From Brytella acorum (GTDB lineage Bacteria > Pseudomonadota > Alphaproteobacteria > Acetobacterales > Acetobacteraceae): a stretch of 64,000 nucleotides of DNA. The position numbers and the translations under genes were made by a program. The notes under the pieces were generated by a model. That model had not been told where the DNA came from and searched no databases. It saw only the letters and a list, made by a program, of their open reading frames with translations. Below, piece by piece: positions 45,670 through 55,850 of the stretch; position 1 is the first letter of the stretch, and every line of letters begins with the position of its first letter. The stretch lies in contig NZ_JARBJP010000003.1 of NCBI RefSeq assembly GCF_029309905.1, positions 248,001-312,000 of the forward strand, written 5' to 3'.

Positions 45670-47820
45670 TCATCCGTTAATAGTCGAGAGCACCATGCCC
45701 GGGGTCAGGATCTGCGGCAGCACCTGTTCCGGCCCATGACTCGGATAATAGACGTAAAGCGGCACACCATCGCGACCATGCGCGCGCAGATAGTCGGTGA
45801 TGGCCTGGTCGCGGTTCGTCCAGTCGCCCTTCATGTAAACGATGTCATGGGCATGGAATGCGTCCTGAACATCGGCCGTATAAAGCGCCACACGCTCATT
45901 CACCATGCAGGTGATGCACCATGCCGCCGTCATGTCGATGAAGACGGGTCTGCCCTGAGCGCGCGCCTTCGCCAGAGCCTCGGCGGAGTAGGGCACGGAG
46001 CGCGACGTCGCGCTCTGTTCCATGGCCGCCGTCGAGACATGGGGCGCGGGTGCCGCATCAATCCGCGCCAGAGACGCCACGACCAGCGCGAAAACGCCGA
46101 TGGCGATAGCCCGCACCACGATGACGCCCCGCGTGACGCCCTCCGTCATCGCGCGTTGCTGCGCGAGGCCATACATCCAGGCGGCGAATCCCAGCGCGAC
46201 CGCACCTCCCGTCGCCAGCCCCACCACGTCCGGCCCACGTTGCAGACCGGCAACCCACAGCAGCCAGACGCAGGTGGCCAGAAGTGGAAAAGCAAGGAAC
46301 TGCCGCAGGATGCTCATCCAGTTGCCCGGCTTGGGCAGACGCGTCGCAATTCCCGGGACGCCCGCGATCAACAGATAAGGAAAGGCCAGCCCGAGCCCCA
46401 TGGAAAGAAAGATCGCAAGGCTGGACACCGCCCCGCCGCCTAAAGCCGCCGCGATGGCGACACCCATGAACGGTGCCGTACACGGCGTGGCGACCACGAC
46501 GGCGAGCGCACCCGTCATCACATCGCCCGCCAGCCCCGTTTTGGGCCGTACGTCCTGCCCCAGCCCGGTCGTGATCTCGAACACACCCAGCAGATTCAGC
46601 GCCATCAAAAAGAGCAGCCAGCCCACCCCGACGACGAATACGGAAGACTGGAACTGAAAGCCCCATCCGGCGACGGACCCCGCTGCCCGCAACCCGAAGA
46701 GGAGCAATCCGAGCAGCGCGAACGTGCCCATCACGCCCCCGGTATAGGCGAAGGCACTATGGAAAGCCGCGCGACGTCCATGTGCGCCCATTTTCGCGAC
46801 GGAAAGCGCCTTCATGGCGAGAACGGGAAAGACACAGGGCATGAGATTGAGAATCAGGCCGCCCAGGAAGGCGAAAACGAGCAGCATGCCCAGTCCGTAG
46901 GATGCGTCCGCCGGATGGGCCGCCACAGGCGCCGATGGCGTCGCGGCGGAAGGCGTCGCCCCGGAATTTTTCGCATCGATCCAGAGCGAACTCGTTTTAC
47001 CGGCCGCGTCCTGGAGCACTACGATCCCTGCAACCGTCGAAGGCGCCTTGCTGCCCGCCGCCCATGTCAGTTTGAGTGATACATGCCCGTCGCCGACGCT
47101 CAGAGCCTGCTTGGCCACGTGATCGATCAGCCCCCCCGCCGAGGGCATGAACCAGGCGTCATGCACCGACTGCGCGGAAAGCCCGGCGCCCGAAAGGGTC
47201 AGTATTCCGTCCGCGCCGAAAGAGGCCGCGAAAGGCGACGGGACCGGCCGCGCGGCCTCGGCTTTCGCGAACAGGGGGGCCGCCTGGGCGCCCGGTCCGG
47301 GATCGGCATCCGCTGGCGGCAGAACGAGCGTGAACTCGCCTTCTTCGGGCACACAGGTATTCTCGCAGACGAGCCATTCGGCATGCGCCTTGATGGTCAC
47401 GCCGCCCTTGCCCTGAAGGCTTTTGCCCCGAAGTTTGAGGACTTCCGGCAAAACGACATCGCCCTCATAGGCATAGGCCATCAGGCCGCCCTCCGAGAGA
47501 CGCACCGGAGTCGGCCAGTCGATCGTATCCGACGCGCCTTCCGCGCCACCGGACGCCTGCACCTTGAGGACCGGAGCCTCGCCCGCGTCACCGGGGTTCA
47601 CCCAGTAGGTATGCCAGCCGGGTTTGAGCTTCAGCCGCAGGCCGACATGCAGGATCTGGTCCGGGCCGATGGCGTCGCGATCGGTCACGAGCGTGGCTTC
47701 GTCCCGTTCGGACGTGATGGCCTGACTTTCGGCCGCATGGGCCGTGCCGCCCAGCCAGAGTATGACCAAAAGAAGAGACACAAACTGACGCAAGCGCGGA
47801 TTTCCCTGAACGAACGGCAA
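45670..47820 (-). CDS. DsbD/ScsB-type thiol:disulfide interchange protein
   Basis: Membrane protein that carries electrons from cytoplasmic thioredoxin to periplasmic thiol enzymes. It has 716 residues: a signal peptide (about 1-29, AHA), a periplasmic N-domain with CENTC (DsbD-alpha type), eight membrane helices with a paired-cysteine core (NLMPCVFP and VATPCTAPF), and a C-terminal thioredoxin domain with C635-IT-C638. The N-domain is longer than in E. coli DsbD and fits the ScsB branch. Periplasmic partners are not encoded nearby. Confidence 0.9.
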   Translation of the reverse strand: MPFVQGNPRLRQFVSLLLVILWLGGTAHAAESQAITSERDEATLVTDRDAIGPDQILHVGLRLKLKPGWHTYWVNPGDAGEAPVLKVQASGGAEGASDTIDWPTPVRLSEGGLMAYAYEGDVVLPEVLKLRGKSLQGKGGVTIKAHAEWLVCENTCVPEEGEFTLVLPPADADPGPGAQAAPLFAKAEAARPVPSPFAASFGADGILTLSGAGLSAQSVHDAWFMPSAGGLIDHVAKQALSVGDGHVSLKLTWAAGSKAPSTVAGIVVLQDAAGKTSSLWIDAKNSGATPSAATPSAPVAAHPADASYGLGMLLVFAFLGGLILNLMPCVFPVLAMKALSVAKMGAHGRRAAFHSAFAYTGGVMGTFALLGLLLFGLRAAGSVAGWGFQFQSSVFVVGVGWLLFLMALNLLGVFEITTGLGQDVRPKTGLAGDVMTGALAVVVATPCTAPFMGVAIAAALGGGAVSSLAIFLSMGLGLAFPYLLIAGVPGIATRLPKPGNWMSILRQFLAFPLLATCVWLLWVAGLQRGPDVVGLATGGAVALGFAAWMYGLAQQRAMTEGVTRGVIVVRAIAIGVFALVVASLARIDAAPAPHVSTAAMEQSATSRSVPYSAEALAKARAQGRPVFIDMTAAWCITCMVNERVALYTADVQDAFHAHDIVYMKGDWTNRDQAITDYLRAHGRDGVPLYVYYPSHGPEQVLPQILTPGMVLSTING

Positions 47821-47909
47821 AAATTGAGGTGATACGGTGTCCGATACCAGCCAACAGGTCGCGCGGAACAGGATTGCGGGACGTCGACCGAAAGCGTCAT
47901 ACGCATCAT

Positions 47910-50450
47910 ATGATCAATAGTATGGATGTCCCGTCATCATTCGCCAATAGTGCGACTTTTCCCGAACTGCCGGTCACGGCGGTTCTCCCGGCCCTTCGCG
48001 CGGCCCTGAACGCGGGCCGCAACGCCGTGCTCGTCGCTCCGCCCGGCGCCGGGAAGACCACGCTGGCGCCCCTGCACCTGCTGGACGCGCCATGGTGCAA
48101 GGCCGGACGTCTCATCGTCGTGGAGCCCCGCCGCGTGGCCGTGCGGGGGGCTGCGCATCGCATGGCGGAACTGCTGGGCGAAGAAACGGGAGAGACCGTC
48201 GGTTTTCGCACCCGCACCGATTCGGCCATATCGTCCTCGACACGAATCGAGGTAGTGACGGAGGGCCTGCTGCTGCGCCGCCTGCTGACGGACCCGCTGC
48301 TCGAGGGCGTCGCGGCGATCCTGTTCGACGAGGTTCATGAACGTTCACTCGATCTTGATACGGCCCTGGCTTTCTGCCTCGATCTTCAGCGGAGCCTGCG
48401 CCCCGAACTGCGCCTCGTCGCCATGTCCGCCACCACGGACGGGCGCGCCTTCGCCGGACTTCTGGACGGAGAGCTGATCGAAAGCGAAGGACGGCAGTTT
48501 CCCATTGAGATCCGCCACACCAAGCGCGACATCGCCGCCATGCGGGATCTGCCCGAAGCCGTCGCCCGCGCGATCCGGGACGTCTTCGCCAGCGAAGTCG
48601 GCGATATCCTGGCGTTTCTGCCGGGACTGGGCGAGATCCGGCGCGCCGAGCGTGCGCTGGCGGATCTTCCGGCGCCCGTGCTCCCCCTGCATGGCGAGCT
48701 TTCCACCGCCGAGCAGGACCGCGCTCTTCGACCGACCGCGAACACGACGCGCAAGATCGTTCTGGCGACGTCGATCGCTGAAACCTCTCTGACCGTGCCC
48801 GGTGTGCGGATCGTCGTCGATGGCGGTTTCCGCCGGACACCGCGCTTCGATGCGGGCTCTGGCCTGTCCAGGCTGGAGACCCAGCGTGTTTCGCGCGCGA
48901 CGGCCACCCAACGCGCGGGACGCGCGGGACGTGAGGCTCCGGGCATCGCGATAAGGCTCTGGACCGAAGCCACCGGTCGCGGCCTGCCACTTCAGGACCT
49001 GCCCGAAATCCTCAACGGAGATCTCGGAGGCCATCGCCTCGATGTTGCGGCCTGGCATGCTCTGATGGGCACGTCTCCGGAGGCGCTGGCTCTGCTCGAC
49101 ACGCCGCCCAACGGCGCAACACAGGCGGCGGACAGCCTGTTGCGCGACCTCGGCGCCCTCGATGAAACCGGACACGTCACCCCCCATGGAGAGGCCATGG
49201 CCAGGATCGGCGCCCAGCCGCGTCTCGCCGCCATGCTCTGCGCGGCCGACACGCCCTCCGCGCGCGCGACCGCCGCTGCCCTGGCCGCCCTGCTTGAGGA
49301 ACGCGATCCCCTGCGCCCTAGGCCCGTTCCGGGCCAGCGCGCCAGCAACCCGCCAGCAGATATCCGCAGCCGTCTGCACCTGATCGCGGGCGACACACAT
49401 CATCCCGATGCCGACCGCGCCAGCCTCGCGCGCATCCGCGAGGGCGCGCGCCGCTACCGCCAGCGCCTCGGTCTGCGCGGCGGCGCGGACATGGACCCTG
49501 ACGCCGCGGGTGGCCTGATCGCGGCGGGTTTCCCGGACCGTGTCGCCCAGTCCCGAGGCGAGCCGGGCCGCTATCGCCTCGCCGGAGGCGGCAGCGCCCG
49601 GCTGGGCGCGACCGACCCTCTGGCGCGCGAAAGCCTTCTGGCGGTGGCGGCCCTGCATGTGCGAACCGCTACCGAACTCTGTCTGGCCGCCCCGCTCGAC
49701 GCGGAGAACCTGCCCGATGCGCTGCTCGCGCGCACGACGGAGCAGGTCGAAACGACGCTGGACCCCGTCACCGGTTCAATCATGGCGCGTAAACGGTTGC
49801 GCCTGGGCGCGCTCGTGCTGCGGGATCGCAGCGTCGCGGTCGCGCCGGAGGAAGCGGGCTCCCTGCTTCTGGCGCAGATCCGGAGCGACCTCACCCGAAA
49901 TCTCGCCTGGACCGAGGCGGCACGACAGTTCCAGGCCCGTGCCGCCCTGGCCCGGACGCATCTCGACCCGTCCCTGCCCGATTTAAGCGACGACGCTCTC
50001 GCCGCCACTCTGGAGGAATGGCTGGAGCCCTACCTTGCCGGACTGACGAAGCTTGCGCAGGTCAAGGCGCTCGATCTGCTGACGATCCTGCGCAGTCGAC
50101 TGCCCTATGAGGTGCTCACGCGCATCGATCGCGAACTGCCGCGCATGATCGAAGTGCAGGGCGGCCAGGTCTCGATCGATTATACGGCCGTCACGCCCAC
50201 CGCCACCGCCCGCGCGCAGGCCTTCTACGGCATCCGCGAAACGCCGCGCGTCGCCGGGGGCAAGGTGCCGCTTCAATTCGCGCTGCTCTCTCCCGCCGGA
50301 CGACCCCAGGCGATCACGGCGGACATCGCGGCGTTCTGGAAAACCGGATGGCCGGACATGCGGCGCGACATGCGCGGTCGCTATCCCCGGCATGACTGGC
50401 CGGAAGATCCAGCCACGGCCTCACCGCCCATACGTCGCCCGCGCGGCTAG
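47910..50450 (+). CDS. hrpB: ATP-dependent RNA helicase HrpB
   Basis: DEAH-box helicase of the HrpB family, about 846 residues. Walker A is APPGAGKTT (G46-T50), Walker B DEVHE, motif III SATTD, and motif VI QRAGRAGREAPG. The HrpB-specific C-terminal domain (VIDRE-type FYGIRETPRVAGGKVPLQF) is complete. The start is placed at ATG 47910; ATG 47922 is equally possible and neither has a clear ribosome-binding site. It diverges from the dsbD-like gene. In other bacteria HrpB affects mRNA processing; the role here is open. Confidence 0.92.
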   Translation: MINSMDVPSSFANSATFPELPVTAVLPALRAALNAGRNAVLVAPPGAGKTTLAPLHLLDAPWCKAGRLIVVEPRRVAVRGAAHRMAELLGEETGETVGFRTRTDSAISSSTRIEVVTEGLLLRRLLTDPLLEGVAAILFDEVHERSLDLDTALAFCLDLQRSLRPELRLVAMSATTDGRAFAGLLDGELIESEGRQFPIEIRHTKRDIAAMRDLPEAVARAIRDVFASEVGDILAFLPGLGEIRRAERALADLPAPVLPLHGELSTAEQDRALRPTANTTRKIVLATSIAETSLTVPGVRIVVDGGFRRTPRFDAGSGLSRLETQRVSRATATQRAGRAGREAPGIAIRLWTEATGRGLPLQDLPEILNGDLGGHRLDVAAWHALMGTSPEALALLDTPPNGATQAADSLLRDLGALDETGHVTPHGEAMARIGAQPRLAAMLCAADTPSARATAAALAALLEERDPLRPRPVPGQRASNPPADIRSRLHLIAGDTHHPDADRASLARIREGARRYRQRLGLRGGADMDPDAAGGLIAAGFPDRVAQSRGEPGRYRLAGGGSARLGATDPLARESLLAVAALHVRTATELCLAAPLDAENLPDALLARTTEQVETTLDPVTGSIMARKRLRLGALVLRDRSVAVAPEEAGSLLLAQIRSDLTRNLAWTEAARQFQARAALARTHLDPSLPDLSDDALAATLEEWLEPYLAGLTKLAQVKALDLLTILRSRLPYEVLTRIDRELPRMIEVQGGQVSIDYTAVTPTATARAQAFYGIRETPRVAGGKVPLQFALLSPAGRPQAITADIAAFWKTGWPDMRRDMRGRYPRHDWPEDPATASPPIRRPRG

Positions 50451-50635
50451 CCGCACATGATCAGGAATTTCGTTCTCGATAAACAACGTCACGGATAAGC
50501 CTTTTCGATAATGAAAAAACCGCTTCTCGCCCTATGTTTCTTTCCTGCAACGGGTTGGGCGGTCACGATACGAATCGCAGCCTCTTCGATCGTCGAAAAC
50601 GCCATGCTGGCCGTCGATGTGAGCCATCGCTGAGA

Positions 50636-51517
50636 TCAGGGAATTGCATTTTCAGAACCAGCTCCGTCCACGACGCTAAACCAGCGTCGGATCACGTAAG
50701 ATGAACTTTCGCCACGTCCCGTGACATCGACGATTGCGATCCGGTGGAACCGGAACGCGCCGCTCGACGCGACGACATCGATCCGCCGTTCGACCGGGCG
50801 CAGAATTCCGCTGCCCTGGAGCGCCTCTCCCGAGGCCACGGCGTCCTTCTTCGGCTCCTGATCCGCGCTCGCGCGCAACGCCGCCCGCACGAACGCATCA
50901 GTCGTCGTCGGAGACGGATCGGCCAGCTGGGTAAACGAGAGATGCGGCGCGAGACAGGCGGCCAGGGTCGGTGTCATGCCGAGCACCTGACTGAAATCCG
51001 CCATCGAAACAAAAGAGGTCCCGCGAGGACCGTAGGAACGTCCCGTCGCCCGATAGGCTGGCAAGGCATCCACCGCAGCTCCGGGTGTCCGCCACGCGAC
51101 GATCGCCGAGGCGATGTTGCCGGCGGACGTCGCATCCATGCCACACTGGCGGATCATGGCCACGAGCAAGGACTGCGAGGCGCCGGATGGATTTACCTGC
51201 CCCTCCATTCTTGTCACGGACACCGCAAGCCTGACATCGGTGTCGAACGGCACCGGACGCCATGATCCATCGTCACGCCAATGCCCGTTTCCCGTTTGCA
51301 AAATATGGAAAAGAGCGAGTTGCACGCCGCCATCCGCGGCGGCCTCGAGCATGGCGCGTTGCTGACGTGCGAAGGCCAGACGGACTTCCTGACGGCCCGC
51401 AGCGGCGATCTGCGTTACCACGAGCGACAGCAGACCAAGAGCCAGAAGGACGGCCAGAAGCGCGAAGCCGCCTTCATCATGATCCTTGCGCAGATGTTCC
51501 GACGGATCCATCACCAT
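50636..51517 (-). CDS. gspK: Type II secretion minor pseudopilin GspK
   Basis: Tip pseudopilin of the type II secretion pseudopilus. It has 293 residues with a prepilin leader cleaved after G17 and the hydrophobic helix FALLAVLLALGLLS. Position 5 of the mature protein is alanine instead of the usual glutamate, which is the hallmark of GspK. The large periplasmic domain has the GspK helix-hairpin pattern. It is divergent from gspL, which is unusual, since gspK normally lies in the same operon after gspJ. Confidence 0.85.
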   Translation of the reverse strand: MVMDPSEHLRKDHDEGGFALLAVLLALGLLSLVVTQIAAAGRQEVRLAFARQQRAMLEAAADGGVQLALFHILQTGNGHWRDDGSWRPVPFDTDVRLAVSVTRMEGQVNPSGASQSLLVAMIRQCGMDATSAGNIASAIVAWRTPGAAVDALPAYRATGRSYGPRGTSFVSMADFSQVLGMTPTLAACLAPHLSFTQLADPSPTTTDAFVRAALRASADQEPKKDAVASGEALQGSGILRPVERRIDVVASSGAFRFHRIAIVDVTGRGESSSYVIRRWFSVVDGAGSENAIP

Positions 51518-51725
51518 TCCGTAACGACGAGCGGTGGATCATGCCTCATCAGAAGAGGGATCGGAAGATAGGCTCTGAGCCCCCTGTACACCTTGTTGAA
51601 AATCTTCGGAAAGCGTAATCTTATTTCGCGCCCACATATCCGACATCATGTCTGTCGCGAACAGATCGAAACATGAGGCTTATCTCAATGCCTGTGCCCT
51701 TCCTGTTTGCAGCCTTCTGACTTTC

Positions 51726-52859
51726 ATGAGTTTTTCCGACAGCGTGCGGAGTTTCTGGCAGCAGGACTTCTGGCCGTGGTACAAAACGCAGATCCTTTCG
51801 TTGCTGCCACGCCGATGGCACCGTCAGCGCGAGCGCAGCCACTTCCTTCTTTTGATCCCGCTGAACGATGCCGCCACCCTGACGGACCTGCCCGAGGACG
51901 AGCCTCTTGGCACGACCGTTGACGTGATCCGCTGGGTCGATGGGAGAGCGTTCGACGAAGGCATGGTGGAGATCAACGAACAGGGTGCCGCACGTCTGAC
52001 GGATCTGGCCCGCGCCGGACGACTCGCCTTGCCGCTGGCGATCGGCATTGCCCCGCAGGACCTTCTCGAAACCGAAATTCGCCTCCCTCTTGCCGCCGAA
52101 CGTTCCCTTGCATCGGTCATGACGTTCGAGATCCCGAGAGTCACACCCTTCATGACCCGGAGCCTGTTCTGGTCCGCCGTCATCACGAAACGGATCGCAA
52201 CCCATCAACGCCTGCTGGTCAGACTGCGCTGCACGCCACGCGCGCCGATCGCCGGACTGGTGTCATGGCTCGCAAGACATCGCTTCGGGCCTGTGGAAAT
52301 TGTGGCCCCCACCTCGGCGACCGCCCCGTCGGGCTGGCGATCCATCCCGATAGGACAGGCCGCCGACCGAACCCGCAATCTGCGGTTGCTCTGGCTCTGT
52401 GTGGTCCTTGTCGCCGCCGCCGCCCTTGGAGCGGGGCTTCGCCAGAATGCGCAAAGTCGGGCGCTGGAAACGCAGATCGATGCGCTCCGACCAGCCGTGA
52501 CCCATGCCCAGATGCTGCGAAGCCGCTACGAAACCCTGACGGGCAATCCCGCCATTCTGGCGCGGCAGTCGGAAGCGTCAGGCTCGGTGAGCAAAGCGAT
52601 GGAAACCCTGTCAGCCGCGCTGCCCGATCAGGCGTATCTCACCGAGTTCGCCCTTCATGCCCGTCAGATGGAGCTGACCGGACGGGCGCCTTCGGCGGCC
52701 GCACTCCTCGAACGCATGGCGCGCGATCATCATTTTCAGGACCCGTCGCTTTCCGGCGCCGTCACGCGCTCGGACGACGAGAAGGACGATGTCTTTACGA
52801 TCAGGACACGGTTCGCAGACGAATCGTCACAACCGCCTCATGCGGAACCGGGGCGTTGA
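51726..52859 (+). CDS. gspL: Type II secretion inner-membrane protein GspL
   Basis: Inner-membrane assembly protein that recruits the secretion ATPase GspE. From the ATG at 51726 (MSFSDSVRSFWQQDF) it has 377 residues; an ATG at 51648 adds 26 unconserved residues and neither has a good ribosome-binding site. There is a cytoplasmic actin-like part (about 1-220), one membrane helix (about 220-240, LRLLWLCVVLVAAAALGAGL), and a periplasmic ferredoxin-like part. The protein is of the PilN/GspL type. It overlaps gspM by four bases. Confidence 0.8.
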   Translation: MSFSDSVRSFWQQDFWPWYKTQILSLLPRRWHRQRERSHFLLLIPLNDAATLTDLPEDEPLGTTVDVIRWVDGRAFDEGMVEINEQGAARLTDLARAGRLALPLAIGIAPQDLLETEIRLPLAAERSLASVMTFEIPRVTPFMTRSLFWSAVITKRIATHQRLLVRLRCTPRAPIAGLVSWLARHRFGPVEIVAPTSATAPSGWRSIPIGQAADRTRNLRLLWLCVVLVAAAALGAGLRQNAQSRALETQIDALRPAVTHAQMLRSRYETLTGNPAILARQSEASGSVSKAMETLSAALPDQAYLTEFALHARQMELTGRAPSAAALLERMARDHHFQDPSLSGAVTRSDDEKDDVFTIRTRFADESSQPPHAEPGR

Positions 52860-53494
52860 GCACGACGGACACGCCATTGCTGCCCGAGGGCGGTCGGGGC
52901 CGTTTCCTGGCCCTCGCCCTGACGTTTCTGGCGCTCGCGGCTGTATGGATCGGCGTGATCTCGCCTTTGTGGAGCTGGTACGCCGCGCGCGGTCAGGCAA
53001 TAGCCGATCAACGCATCATGCTCGAACATATGCGGGCCATTCGCGACACGCTTCCCGATCTTTCAAAACGCGTCCGGGAGGCCGCCGCGCAGGCTGCGGG
53101 CACGACCATTCTTCTCGAAGCGGGCACGGACGCCGTGGCCGGGGCGCAGCTCCAGCAAATGACGAACGGTCTGCTCGCCCGGCACGGCGTAACCCCGAGC
53201 GAGGAAGAGGTGATCCAGCCCGAGGCCTCGGGACGCCTCCGCCGCATCGGCGTGCGCCTGAAATTCCAGGCCCGATGGTCCGATCTCATCGGCTTTCTTC
53301 GCGACCTGGAAACCTCGCGCCCGCGTCTCTTCGCCGACGATCTGCGTATACAGACTGTCGAAGTTCCGGATCATCCGACAGGCGAGATGGTCGAAACCAC
53401 CTTGGTGGTCATGGGCTTTCGCGCGGCCCTGGCTGTTCATACCCCGACAGAAAAAGAAAGCGCCGGCGGCGCTTCGAATGGTGACATGAAGTGA
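52856..53494 (+). CDS. gspM: Type II secretion protein GspM
   Basis: Bitopic inner-membrane partner of GspL. It is 212 residues from a TTG start at 52856 that overlaps the gspL stop (TTGA), indicating coupling; the reading frame extends much further upstream but through gspL in another frame. The single membrane helix (about 18-40, LALALTFLALAAVWIGVISP) is followed by a coiled coil and a ferredoxin-like domain with RLKFQARWSDLIGFLRDLE. It overlaps gspD by four bases. Confidence 0.8.
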   Translation: MSTTDTPLLPEGGRGRFLALALTFLALAAVWIGVISPLWSWYAARGQAIADQRIMLEHMRAIRDTLPDLSKRVREAAAQAAGTTILLEAGTDAVAGAQLQQMTNGLLARHGVTPSEEEVIQPEASGRLRRIGVRLKFQARWSDLIGFLRDLETSRPRLFADDLRIQTVEVPDHPTGEMVETTLVVMGFRAALAVHTPTEKESAGGASNGDMK

Positions 53495-55818
53495 ACAGGT
53501 TTTCCTTATCGACCTTCCCCGCCTCGCGCGCCATCATGCTGGCAGGCGCTTCCCTGACAGTGACTCTCGGAATGGGCGGCTGCGAACAGGCCCCGCCCAG
53601 GCCCAGACCGCTCTCCGGTCCGACCCGCCTCGGAACAGCCCAGCCCAGGCTCGATGGCCAGATCGGAACCCAGCGCCGTTACAGCGGCGTCGCCTCCTAT
53701 GCCCAGGCGAACGGCGCGGCCCGGACAACGAACGAAAACGGTCCGGGCGATATCACGCTGAATTTCGCTAATACCGATATCCGCACGGTTGCCGATCAGA
53801 TTCTCGGCGACATTCAGCATGTGAACTACACGATCGATCCCGCCGTCCAGGGAACGGCCACGCTGCGCACCTCCCAGCCTCTGCGGCGCGACCAGCTCCT
53901 GCCGGTTCTGCGCAGTCTTCTCACGGGCGCCAATGCCAGCCTGATCGAAGAGAACGGCCTTTACCGTATCGTACCCGCCGCCGGTGGCCCGTCGGGCGTC
54001 GGACGCGGGGCGGCGGCGCAGGACGGCGAAGTCGCCGTGCCGCTGCGCTATGCCTCGGCGACCGCGCTGGCCAAAGTGCTCGAACCTTTTCAGCAGAATG
54101 GCGGCCATGTCGCCGCCGCGCAGGGCTCGAACACGCTCATCATCAATGGCGACCCCGCGACGCGACAGTCCCTCGTCGATCTCGTGCGGTCCTTCGACAC
54201 CGACGCCCTCGCGGGGCAGTCCTACGCCCTGCTGCCGACCAATACGGGAAATGCGCAGGAACTTGGGCATGCCCTGGAAACAGCGCTGGCTTCGGGTAAG
54301 GAAGGCGTCATGCGCGGGCAGGTCCAGGTCCTGGCCATGCCGCGGATCGACAGCGTCCTCGTCATCGCGCGCAATCCACGACTGCTTCAGGATGCCCAAC
54401 GCGTCTTTACGCTGATCGAGGCCGGACGCCGCAAGACGGTGCGCGTCTGGAACGTCTTCTACCTCCAGAACGGTCGCGCCAATGATGTCGCCTATGTCCT
54501 TCAGCAGGCTTTCACGCCCGACCATGTCACGGCCTCGCCGACCCCGCATAACAGCACGATCGGCAAAATGAGCAATTTCCTGAGTCAGGGCAGCGGCCAG
54601 GGCAATCCGGGTGGCGGGCTGGGCGGCAGTGGTTTTGGCGGCGGCGGCGCGTCGAGCATGCCGGGACAACAGGGCGCGAACGACGACAATGCCCAGAACG
54701 GTTCGAATAACGGCCAGAACCAGGCGGGCAGTGGTTCCGGAAGCCATCAGGACGACGACATCTCCAGCAATCCCCTCCTTGGCGGTCTTGGAAACATGGA
54801 GGACGGTCAGGGCAGCCGCGATACCGTCCGGATCATTCCGGACATGCAGAACAATGCCATCCTCGTCTATGCCACGCAGGAGGAACTCGGTTCGATTTCC
54901 GCCATGCTGCACAAGATCGATATCGTTCCATTGCAGGTTCGTATCGACGCGACCGTGGCCGAAGTCACGCTCAACGACAATCTGAAATACGGCACGCAGT
55001 TCTTTTTCAAATCGGGCGGCATCAACGGCATTCTGAGCGCCGCCGGTCAAACTCTGGGGGCATCCAATCTGGCGGCGTCGCAGCTTGCGAGCAATTTCCC
55101 GGGCTTCGTTCTGGGTGGAAGCGATCAGGGCGGCGCGCCGTTCGTCATCAATCTCTTACAAAACGTCACCACCGTGCAGGTGCTTTCTTCGCCGCAGATC
55201 ATGGTCATGGACAACCAGCCCGCCTCGCTGATGGTCGGCGATCTCGTGCCCTATCTGACCGGTGCGACGACGAGCGTCCTGACATCCAATTCGACCATCA
55301 CCAATACGGTTAGCTACCAGCCGACCGGGGTCATCCTCCAGGTCACGCCGCATGTCAGCAACGGCGATCTGGTCACGCTGGACGTATCGCAGCAGGTCAG
55401 TTCGGTCGCTTCGCCCACGACGACGACCAATGGCTCGAACAGCATCAACAGCCCGACCTTCTCCCAGCGTCAGGTCACGTCGCGCGTCGAGATCTCGGAC
55501 GGCCAGACGGTCGGCCTTGCCGGGCTCATCACCGATAACCGCCAACGCGGCAATCAGGGGATTCCGTGGATGAAGGATATTCCTATCCTTGGCCTGCTCG
55601 GCGGGCAGCAGACCAACACGCGGACACGTACGGAACTGCTCGTGCTCATCACACCCCACGTGATTCACAGCCAGAGCGAAGCCGCCAAACTGACCGAGGA
55701 TATGCGCGAGGCTCTCCCGCGCGCGGCGACGCTACATGATACGCTCAAAGCGATCCCGGCGTCCGGCTCGTCGGATCCGCAGCACCGTATCCTGCACGCG
55801 ATCGGCCTCAAGGACTGA
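53491..55818 (+). CDS. gspD: Type II secretion secretin GspD
   Basis: Outer-membrane channel of the type II secretion system, a 15-fold ring. It has 775 residues, starting GTG in a four-base overlap with gspM. A lipoprotein signal (LGMGGC, Cys31) suggests a lipidated secretin that may not need a pilotin. N-domains (about 85-350) are followed by a Gly/Asn/Gln-rich spacer (about 365-430), unusually long, and the secretin core with VQVLSSPQIMVMDNQPA and VGLAGLITDNRQRG. Complete. Confidence 0.95.
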   Translation: MNRFSLSTFPASRAIMLAGASLTVTLGMGGCEQAPPRPRPLSGPTRLGTAQPRLDGQIGTQRRYSGVASYAQANGAARTTNENGPGDITLNFANTDIRTVADQILGDIQHVNYTIDPAVQGTATLRTSQPLRRDQLLPVLRSLLTGANASLIEENGLYRIVPAAGGPSGVGRGAAAQDGEVAVPLRYASATALAKVLEPFQQNGGHVAAAQGSNTLIINGDPATRQSLVDLVRSFDTDALAGQSYALLPTNTGNAQELGHALETALASGKEGVMRGQVQVLAMPRIDSVLVIARNPRLLQDAQRVFTLIEAGRRKTVRVWNVFYLQNGRANDVAYVLQQAFTPDHVTASPTPHNSTIGKMSNFLSQGSGQGNPGGGLGGSGFGGGGASSMPGQQGANDDNAQNGSNNGQNQAGSGSGSHQDDDISSNPLLGGLGNMEDGQGSRDTVRIIPDMQNNAILVYATQEELGSISAMLHKIDIVPLQVRIDATVAEVTLNDNLKYGTQFFFKSGGINGILSAAGQTLGASNLAASQLASNFPGFVLGGSDQGGAPFVINLLQNVTTVQVLSSPQIMVMDNQPASLMVGDLVPYLTGATTSVLTSNSTITNTVSYQPTGVILQVTPHVSNGDLVTLDVSQQVSSVASPTTTTNGSNSINSPTFSQRQVTSRVEISDGQTVGLAGLITDNRQRGNQGIPWMKDIPILGLLGGQQTNTRTRTELLVLITPHVIHSQSEAAKLTEDMREALPRAATLHDTLKAIPASGSSDPQHRILHAIGLKD

Positions 55819-55850
55819 CTATACGACCAGAGAACGTTCCGGTTTTTGAT

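Noticed and set aside
50511-50633. 40-codon frame starting MKKPLLALCFFPATGW between hrpB and gspK
   Set aside because: It looks like a truncated signal peptide, but has no ribosome-binding site and stops where gspK ends; not supported as a gene.
52265-52855. Upstream extension of the gspM reading frame
   Set aside because: The extension overlaps gspL in another frame; the hydrophobic helix and the TTGA coupling place the start at 52856.
53506-55050. 514-residue minus-strand open frame opposite gspD
   Set aside because: gspD is unambiguous; the antisense frame has no domain and no upstream signal.
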